From NCBI GenBank assembly GCA_020328135.1, contig JAIXNA010000004.1:1-13349 (forward strand): a stretch of DNA of 13,349 nt, written 5' to 3'. A program made the position numbers and the translations under genes. Position 1 is the stretch's first letter; every line of letters begins with the position of its first letter. This document shows positions 9,045 to 13,349 of the stretch, piece after piece. The DNA is from Candidatus Endomicrobiellum dinenymphae (GTDB lineage Bacteria > Elusimicrobiota > Endomicrobiia > Endomicrobiales > Endomicrobiaceae). The notes under the pieces are model-generated. The model was given only the letters and a program-made list of their open reading frames with translations, was not told the origin of the DNA and searched no databases.

Positions 9045-11147
9045 TCAACCGACATTAATGAGTTTTGTTTTATGTAAAAAATATTTCGATATAAGATTCT
9101 TTAATACAATATTTTCATTTTTAGAAAGATCTGGATCATTTTCCGCAATTTCGCAAGCATGGTTTTTTGTAAATTCAATAATATCGGCATCTTTAATTAG
9201 ATCGCCAGCTTTAAATTCGGGAAACCCGTGTTGCGCTGCGCCCATCAATTCACCGGGACCTCGCATTTTTAAGTCTTCTTCCGCAATTTTAAAGCCGTTG
9301 CTTGTAGATGTCATAATTGAAAGCCTTTTTTGAGCTGCCTCGTTGTTGAAACTGCCTATTAAATATACATAAGACTGCTTAGAACTTCTACCAATTCTTC
9401 CTCTTAATTGATGTAATGCAGACAACCCAAATCTCTCGGCGTGCTGTATTATCATGATCGTAGCGTCAGGCACATCTATACCGACTTCTATAACGGTTGT
9501 AGCTATTAAAACACTAAATTCTTTATTTTTAAATTTTCGCATTATTTCATTTTTTTCAGAAGGCTGCATTTTGCCGTGCAAAAGTCCGACTTTAAAATCT
9601 TTAAACCATGTCTGCGGCAACTTTTTAGACTCGTCAACGGCAGACTTCAAAGCAAGTTTATCGGATTCGTCTATAATGGGATACACAATATACGCTTGAT
9701 TACCGTTTTTTAACTCTTTTATTGTATTTGTGTAAGCAATCTGTTCATTTGAAGAATAAGTTTTTACAGGCGTTCTCCCGGGAGGCAACTGTGTTATTGT
9801 AGTCATATCCATCTCGCCATAAACAGTCATTGCAAGGGCTCTGGGGATAGGCGTTGCCGTCATCATCAAAATATCCGGAGATTTAGCTTTGTCCAGTGCA
9901 GCAAACTTCTGCATAACGCCAAATCTATGCTGCTCGTCAACTATTATTAACGACAGATTTTTAAATTTTACTCTATCTTCTATTAACGCATGCGTGCCTA
10001 TGGCAATTTTTATATCATCATCGGCAAAACCTGCCAATATCTTTTCCCTTTCGCTTTTTTTCTTTAATGTAGAAGACGTAGCTAAAACAATTTTAACATC
10101 CAAACCTTCAAGCATGTTTAATATTGTAAGATAATGCTGTTCAGCCAAAATTTCTGTCGGAGCAACAATCATCGTTTGGTAACCATTTTCCACAGCAAGC
10201 AAAGCCGCGCTCAGCGCAACCACGGTTTTACCCGAGCCTACATCTCCCATAAGCATTCTGTTCATGGGGTATATATTTTGCATATCGGCAAAGATATCGT
10301 TTATCGCTTTTTTCTGATCTCTTGTAAATTCAAATTTTAAGTTATTTTTAAAAGTCGTAAGCAGAGTTTTCCGTATTTCGTATTTTTGTATCTTAGGATT
10401 TTTTTTTAAATTATTTCTAGACAATGAAAGAGCACATTCTAAAATAAAAAATTCCTGCAAGGCAAAAGATCTTCTTGCATTTTCTGCATCTTCCAAAGTA
10501 TTAGGATAATGAATTTTTTGGATTGCTACTGAAGATTGTAATGTTGGAATACTGTCAAAACGCGGTATTAAATTCGATATATCCGGGTACAACATGCAAG
10601 AAGATTCTACAATCGTTTTCACTGTTTCTCTTATAAACTTTTGACTTAAACCTTCTGTTGCAGAATACACAGGTACAATTTTATCAAACAACAAAGGCTT
10701 ATCGGCTTCATTTTGAACTATTTCATAGTCATTTACAGATATAAATCTTTCGCCGCGTTCTAACTTTGCATCCCCGTAAATATAAGCAAATTTACCAACT
10801 TCAAAAGCCTTTCGTATAGTAGCAAAAACATCTATGTTAGAGTACGGATTGTTCTTCCTAAAGAAACGAGCGTACGTCATAGAGGTATCGTCAAATATTT
10901 CTATATCTAAAATAGATAATCCTTGCGAAAACTGTCTTTTGCAAGATTTGCCAACTTTTACAAATATACAACCTTGTAAATTTTTATAAATATCTTTTAT
11001 GGAAATAATTTTTGTTCTGTCTTGGTATTGAGCAGGGAAAAATGTAAGAAAATCCTCAACAATTTTTATTCCAAGTTTTGCAAACAGTTGAGCACGTCTA
11101 GAACCTATACCTTTTAAGTATTGTATTTCACTGTCTAAATTTAACAT
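9045..11147 (-). CDS. recG: ATP-dependent DNA helicase RecG
   Basis: A 700-aa protein from the ATG at 11147 (E. coli RecG is 693). RecG remodels stalled replication forks and Holliday junctions. The N-terminal part has the helix-hairpin-helix-like YLKGIGSRRAQLFAKLGI and the OB-fold wedge region (about 50-150). The helicase core shows motif I GDVGSGKT (301-308), APTEILAEQH, motif II DEQH (404-407), motif III TATPIPRALA, QLPPGRTPVKT, and motifs V-VI with EVGIDVPDA and QLRGRIGR (580-587). The C-terminal KMRGPGELMGAAQHG matches the family. An in-frame TTG at 11162 exists, but it lies inside the TATAAT promoter sequence. The ATG has no Shine-Dalgarno and is probably leaderless. Divergent from rpmB. 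Confidence 0.97.
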   Translation of the reverse strand: MLNLDSEIQYLKGIGSRRAQLFAKLGIKIVEDFLTFFPAQYQDRTKIISIKDIYKNLQGCIFVKVGKSCKRQFSQGLSILDIEIFDDTSMTYARFFRKNNPYSNIDVFATIRKAFEVGKFAYIYGDAKLERGERFISVNDYEIVQNEADKPLLFDKIVPVYSATEGLSQKFIRETVKTIVESSCMLYPDISNLIPRFDSIPTLQSSVAIQKIHYPNTLEDAENARRSFALQEFFILECALSLSRNNLKKNPKIQKYEIRKTLLTTFKNNLKFEFTRDQKKAINDIFADMQNIYPMNRMLMGDVGSGKTVVALSAALLAVENGYQTMIVAPTEILAEQHYLTILNMLEGLDVKIVLATSSTLKKKSEREKILAGFADDDIKIAIGTHALIEDRVKFKNLSLIIVDEQHRFGVMQKFAALDKAKSPDILMMTATPIPRALAMTVYGEMDMTTITQLPPGRTPVKTYSSNEQIAYTNTIKELKNGNQAYIVYPIIDESDKLALKSAVDESKKLPQTWFKDFKVGLLHGKMQPSEKNEIMRKFKNKEFSVLIATTVIEVGIDVPDATIMIIQHAERFGLSALHQLRGRIGRSSKQSYVYLIGSFNNEAAQKRLSIMTSTSNGFKIAEEDLKMRGPGELMGAAQHGFPEFKAGDLIKDADIIEFTKNHACEIAENDPDLSKNENIVLKNLISKYFLHKTKLINVG

Positions 11148-11153
11148 GCGACC

Positions 11154-11159
11154 ATTATA
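11154..11159 (-). promoter_or_regulatory. Candidate -10 box (TATAAT) directly before recG
   Basis: The minus strand reads TTTTGTATAATGGTCGC and then the ATG at 11147. The A of the ATG is seven bases after the last T of TATAAT, the normal position of a transcription start, so the mRNA may begin at the start codon. The -35 at 16-18 bp spacing is weak and overlaps the -35 of the divergent rpmB promoter. Confidence 0.55.
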
Positions 11160-11174
11160 CAAAATAAACCACAG

Positions 11175-11204
11175 TTGACTCTAAAGCGTAAAATAATGTA
11201 CAAT
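11175..11204 (+). promoter_or_regulatory. Sigma70-like promoter of rpmB
   Basis: TTGACT (11175-11180) and TACAAT (11199-11204) are separated by 18 bp, a close match to TTGACA/TATAAT. Transcription would start near 11211, giving a leader of about 40 bases before rpmB. The leader carries the ribosome binding site GGAGG (11236-11240), ten bases before the ATG. Confidence 0.7.
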
Positions 11205-11250
11205 CTAGAGGCGTTAAAGCGTTGGAGTTTTTACCGGAGGCGTGTAAAAG

Positions 11251-11442
11251 ATGTCTTACAAATGCGTAATTTGCGGCAAGGGTTCAACATCTGGAAATAC
11301 AATAAGCCATTCAAATAAAGCTTCAAAGAGGCTTTTTAGACCTAATCTTCAGAGCTTAAACATTATTCTTTCTGGCAAAAAAACTCGCAGGTATGTTTGT
11401 ACTTCTTGCGTTAAATCAAACAAAGTGAAAAAGGCAATATAA
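11251..11442 (+). CDS. rpmB: Ribosomal protein L28 (bL28), zinc-binding form
   Basis: A 63-aa basic protein of the large ribosomal subunit. It begins [20 protein letters not shown] and contains the bL28 core [19 protein letters not shown], followed by a beta region. Two cysteine pairs, C5/C8 and C50/C53, form the zinc ribbon of the C+ type of bL28; E. coli L28 lacks it. The ATG at 11251 is set by GGAGG ten bases upstream and a good promoter further up. The gene stands alone: it is the only clear plus-strand gene here, divergent from recG, with no rpmG next to it. No strong terminator directly follows; the best candidate is about 130 bases downstream. Confidence 0.96.
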   Translation: MSYKCVICGKGSTSGNTISHSNKASKRLFRPNLQSLNIILSGKKTRRYVCTSCVKSNKVKKAI

Positions 11443-11569
11443 CAAGAAAGCGGAAAATGAGATACTATTCTTTTTGTTCTCGCGGTTATGTGCATATTTG
11501 TTTAGACTTAGGACTTGTGAATACAATAGGTATTCTAAACGGATAGTTATCATATAGGGTTGGCGCAAC

Positions 11570-11606
11570 AGGCGGATTAATAGCAACCGCTTAATTCTTA
11601 TTTTTT
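11570..11606 (+). terminator. Weak candidate terminator for rpmB
   Basis: AGGCGG (11570-11575) can pair with CCGCTT (11587-11592), using one G-T wobble, across an 11-base loop. The stem is followed by AATTCTTATTTTTT. The stem is short and the loop large, so this is only a possibility. It sits between the convergent rpmB and the unrecognised minus-strand genes. Confidence 0.25.
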
Positions 11607-11618
11607 ATGCGCTGAATC

Positions 11619-11696
11619 TTCTTCATTTTTCTTTCCTTTGTCTTCTTCATTTTTGCTTCCTTATTCTTCTCCGTTTTCCCTTTCTTCATTGCTTCC
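11619..11696 (-). repeat. Purine-rich imperfect repeats coding a Lys/Glu-rich tail
   Basis: On the minus strand three similar units follow each other: GGAAGCAATGAAGAA (11682-11696), GGAAGCAAAAATGAAGAA (11643-11660) and GGAAAGAAAAATGAAGAA (11619-11636). In one frame, from an ATG at 11723 that overlaps the end of the 197-aa gene, they read GSNEE, GSKNEED and GKKNEED, ending in a TAA at 11598-11600 with one internal TAA at 11661-11663. The plus strand is correspondingly CTT-rich. This looks like the eroded charged C-terminal tail of the upstream protein, or simple low-complexity DNA. Confidence 0.55.
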
Positions 11697-11715
11697 TTTG
11701 TCTCCCTTTTTTCCT

Positions 11716-12309
11716 TTAATCATTCGCTGCTTCGTTTATTTGTGTAATAAAAAGCTCTTCCCTTTCCTTAAAATCCTTTTCAGAGAGATTATTTTCATCG
11801 CACATAGCTTTATTAGCAGCCGCTTTCCGTTGCCTGAGCTCTTCAAACCGCGGAAAATCCTCTTCTAATCTTCTCCTAATTTCTTTTTCACTGAATTTTG
11901 CATGGCGATACTGCACTGCGATAGCAACAAGGTTTTTAACGATATTATCGAAGTGTTCGATACCATGCGCTACTTCATACGCATAAGCTTCATTATATAC
12001 ATCTTCTAGATTTCCTGGCGAAATAGCTAGTTTATACAATCCCAGTTCTGCGGCGACAGTATTAAACTCTTGCTGAGATCCTTTTAACGTGTCCTTATGA
12101 TCACCTATTGTTTTTTGGATTCTAATCAAACTGCTTGGAACGCCAAAACTGTTTAACAAAGCAATAACAGCCCCGTCTGTCAGATATGCCAATGGTTCGG
12201 CATATCTATCATAACCATAATTAAAATCTGCGAGAGTCTGTCTATCTTTCAACGCTTTTACAGCCCTTTCTCTTAGTTCTTGATTAGTTATACTTCCACC
12301 ATGCATCAT
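11716..12309 (-). CDS. Unrecognised 197-aa hydrophilic protein
   Basis: I do not recognise the family. The protein is mostly helical in character, with no signal peptide or membrane segment. It starts MMHGGSITNQELRERAVKAL, has a middle stretch with AYLTDGAVIALLNSFGVPSS and YEVAHGIEHFDNIVKNLVAI, and ends in a highly charged region (about 145-197; RHAKFSEKEIRRRLEEDF then KAAANKAMCDENNLSEKDF). The start codon (ATG ATG at 12304-12309) lies inside the end of the 222-aa gene, a 26-bp overlap. Only a weak AGGA is upstream, so it is either translationally coupled or the continuation of that gene: removing one A from the run at 12309-12313 fuses the two frames. The charged tail seems to continue in another frame to about 11600. 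Confidence 0.6.
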   Translation of the reverse strand: MMHGGSITNQELRERAVKALKDRQTLADFNYGYDRYAEPLAYLTDGAVIALLNSFGVPSSLIRIQKTIGDHKDTLKGSQQEFNTVAAELGLYKLAISPGNLEDVYNEAYAYEVAHGIEHFDNIVKNLVAIAVQYRHAKFSEKEIRRRLEEDFPRFEELRQRKAAANKAMCDENNLSEKDFKEREELFITQINEAAND

Positions 12310-12952
12310 TTTTAATAATTCCTAATCGATCCAAATGGTATAAAAGTCTCCTTGCTGCTTCCAATCCACAATCGCCTGGAATATAAAACTCCTCGGTGGC
12401 GCTATTATAAAAAAAATGATCGGTGCTAAATGTTATGGGGCGAAGATGGTCTCCAAAAACTTCATTGCGCTCCATCAATTCTTTATAATAAAGTTTTCCA
12501 TACAATTCTCTTGCCTTGGCACCCTCGCTCGTTTTTTGCCTCATAAGTTTTTCCAACGCGTTTGGGCAGCTAAGAAAATACTGTACTAGCTCTGCGTCAA
12601 TTTTATTCTCTACTATTGTTCTTTCCTCTGTCTTTTTTACTTTACTCTTATTCCAAGTATCAATTGTAGCGTAAAAAATGGGGCGAATTTCATTAGCAAG
12701 CACGGCGCTACGAACTTTAACATCAGCTTCAGTAGCAAGCTGAGCATTAACAATATCAGTAATATTAGTAATATTAACAATATTATTATCGCCATCACGA
12801 CTATACATAAAAGCAAACAGACCTACTAGTGCTTTCGCTACTAGTAGTTGTAGTTCTTCATAAGCAGCCCTTGCAGCCGCTACTGCAGGATCTACTGCAG
12901 CGCCACTACTTCCGCCGCCCCCTCCGCTGACTAAGTCGCCCATGCCTTTCAT
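12284..12952 (-). CDS. Unrecognised 222-aa protein with Gly/Ser linker at its N-terminus
   Basis: I do not recognise the family. The first residues, MKGMGDLVSGGGGGSSGAAV, are a flexible Gly/Ser/Ala linker of the kind found between domains rather than at a true N-terminus. An Ala-rich helix and a short hydrophobic stretch (LLVAKALVGLFAFMY, about 37-51) follow, then NIVNITNITDIVN, and then an ordinary globular-looking part to DAWWKYN. The ATG at 12952 lacks a close ribosome binding site. A strong GGAGG (12982-12986) instead sits eight bases before an in-frame ATT (12971-12973), and the frame is open upstream to about 12990. A domain-linker N-terminus and an open upstream frame both suggest it is part of a larger protein whose N-terminal part lies at 12990-13349. 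Confidence 0.55.
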   Translation of the reverse strand: MKGMGDLVSGGGGGSSGAAVDPAVAAARAAYEELQLLVAKALVGLFAFMYSRDGDNNIVNITNITDIVNAQLATEADVKVRSAVLANEIRPIFYATIDTWNKSKVKKTEERTIVENKIDAELVQYFLSCPNALEKLMRQKTSEGAKARELYGKLYYKELMERNEVFGDHLRPITFSTDHFFYNSATEEFYIPGDCGLEAARRLLYHLDRLGIIKNDAWWKYN

Positions 12953-12981
12953 GTCTTTTTTAATAAGGTAAATGCGGGTGG

Positions 12982-12986
12982 CCTCC
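12982..12986 (-). promoter_or_regulatory. Shine-Dalgarno GGAGG upstream of the 222-aa gene, paired with an ATT codon
   Basis: The minus strand reads AAAAGGAGGCCACCCGC, then ATT at 12971-12973, in frame with the ATG at 12952 seven codons later. The 8-base spacing is ideal for ATT but the ATG is 29 bases away. Either ATT (a rare start, known from infC) is used, an ATG has mutated to ATT, or the GGAGG is just coding sequence of a longer frame. Confidence 0.35.
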
Positions 12987-13293
12987 TTTTAATATGAGTT
13001 CTCCTACCACTGCTGTTGCCGCCCCGCGCCTGCTCCTTCAAGCGCTACAACTACTCCACTGTCGCCTGCTGTTGCTGCCTTTTCTCCAGCTAGCCCCCTC
13101 CTAGCACCGCAATCGATACGAGTCCTACATATTCACCTACGCTCACATAATAGCCGCATAGCGCCGCAGGTATGGCTGGCGCTAATGTTGCTCCTATTCC
13201 TCCAGATAATCCTAACGTTACTCCAAATAGTGATATTTGATTAGACCATTCACCCCAATCTTTATACTTATTTTGATCGCTATAAGGCTAAAC

Positions 13294-13312
13294 TCTTGAG
13301 TGTCACTCAAGA
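13294..13312. repeat. Perfect 9-bp inverted repeat with one-base centre
   Basis: TCTTGAGTG, a central T, then CACTCAAGA. The minus-strand TGA stop that breaks the fragment above lies across its centre, with a second stop five codons on. No T-run follows on either strand, so it is not a typical terminator. It may be a small inserted palindrome or a chance or regulatory dyad. Confidence 0.6.
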
Positions 13313-13349
13313 AATGTTTCTACTTCGTTTGCCGCCACTCTTACTTCTT

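Larger units (their letters stand above)
12960..13349 (-). pseudogene. Interrupted coding region: Gly/Ala-rich hydrophobic protein fragment, cut by the window edge
   Basis: Minus-strand reading gives coding-like pieces in order. Frame 1 from the edge is EVRVAANEVETFLE, then in-frame TGA (13303-13305) and TAG (13288-13290), then DQNKYKDWGEWSNQISLFGV and the hydrophobic LGLSGGIGATLAPAIPAAL and YYVSVGEYVGLVSIAVLGGG, to a TAG at 13090-13092. Frame 2 continues LAGEKAATAGDSGVVVALEG. Frame 3 continues AATAVVGELILK, ending GGHPHLPY and a TAA at 12960-12962. Both frame changes sit in G runs (13094-13098 and 13022-13025), and each would be repaired by one extra G. Pieces of this kind, hydrophobic Gly/Ala-rich segments before a linker, occur in large secreted or polymorphic-toxin-like proteins, but I cannot name a family. 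GC content looks higher than in the rest of the window. Confidence 0.55.

Noticed and set aside
11457..11546. Plus-strand 29-codon frame after rpmB (MRYYSFCSRGYVHICLDLGL...), continuing in frame after a TAG to VGATGGLIATA
   Set aside because: No ribosome binding site of quality, no recognisable family, and an in-frame stop; chance open sequence or an unrecognisable relic.
11591..11689. Minus-strand 32-codon, extremely Lys-rich frame with a purine-rich site upstream
   Set aside because: It is an alternative reading of the purine repeat tract; the Lys/Glu frame with repeat units is the more protein-like one.
12756..12790. AT-rich AATATT-like repeats inside the 222-aa gene
   Set aside because: Short and irregular; explained by the coded Asn/Ile/Thr stretch and not a tandem array or CRISPR.
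12880..12900. Direct repeat CTACTGCAG (12880-12888 and 12892-12900)
   Set aside because: Two copies only, inside Ala-rich coding sequence; no sign of an attachment site or target duplication.

Overview
The window reads as an AT-rich, Gram-negative bacterial chromosome segment. Two genes, an arabinose-5-phosphate isomerase (KDO synthesis) and an MsbA-type lipid A flippase, imply an LPS-bearing outer membrane. Shine-Dalgarno sites are used at several genes. At least one intergenic stretch is a decayed gene, and the right end holds a multiply interrupted one. That mix of low GC, housekeeping genes and ongoing decay would fit a host-associated lineage such as the Elusimicrobiota/Endomicrobium group. 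This placement is an inference from gene content and style, not something the sequence proves.

Left and centre (1-11147): everything reads on the minus strand. In transcription order it runs recG, two tandem MATE-type transporter paralogues (each 466 aa), an ABC-F ATPase, msbA, a hisA relic, kdsD, accD and the 5' part of folC, which runs off the left edge. Three links are tight: accD and folC overlap by ATGA, MATE-1 and ABC-F are 15 bp apart, and kdsD and accD are 48 bp apart. The rest of the row has gaps of about 60-190 bp. KdsD and MsbA serve the LPS pathway, and AccD supplies malonyl-CoA for the fatty acids used in lipid A and phospholipids. FolC serves folate metabolism, and RecG rescues stalled replication forks. 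recG and MATE-2 share the 10-mer TATAATGGTC immediately before their ATG, which suggests promoters giving leaderless or nearly leaderless mRNAs.

The intergenic region at 11148-11250 is divergent: recG leaves to the left and rpmB (a zinc-binding form of ribosomal protein L28) to the right from a good sigma70-like promoter.

Right end (about 11.6-13.35 kb): this block looks different. It contains two overlapping unrecognised genes (222 and 197 aa), a Gly/Ala-rich hydrophobic coding stretch upstream broken by frameshifts and stops, and a Lys/Glu-rich repetitive tail downstream, all on the minus strand. Shifting the frame by one base at each of four short homopolymer runs joins most of these pieces into one long reading frame. 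My main hypothesis is that this is one large, unrecognised multidomain protein gene (effector- or toxin-like in architecture, function unknown) that is decaying, is subject to slippage at homopolymers, or has homopolymer errors in the assembly. No rRNA, tRNA, CRISPR array or intact insertion sequence was seen.
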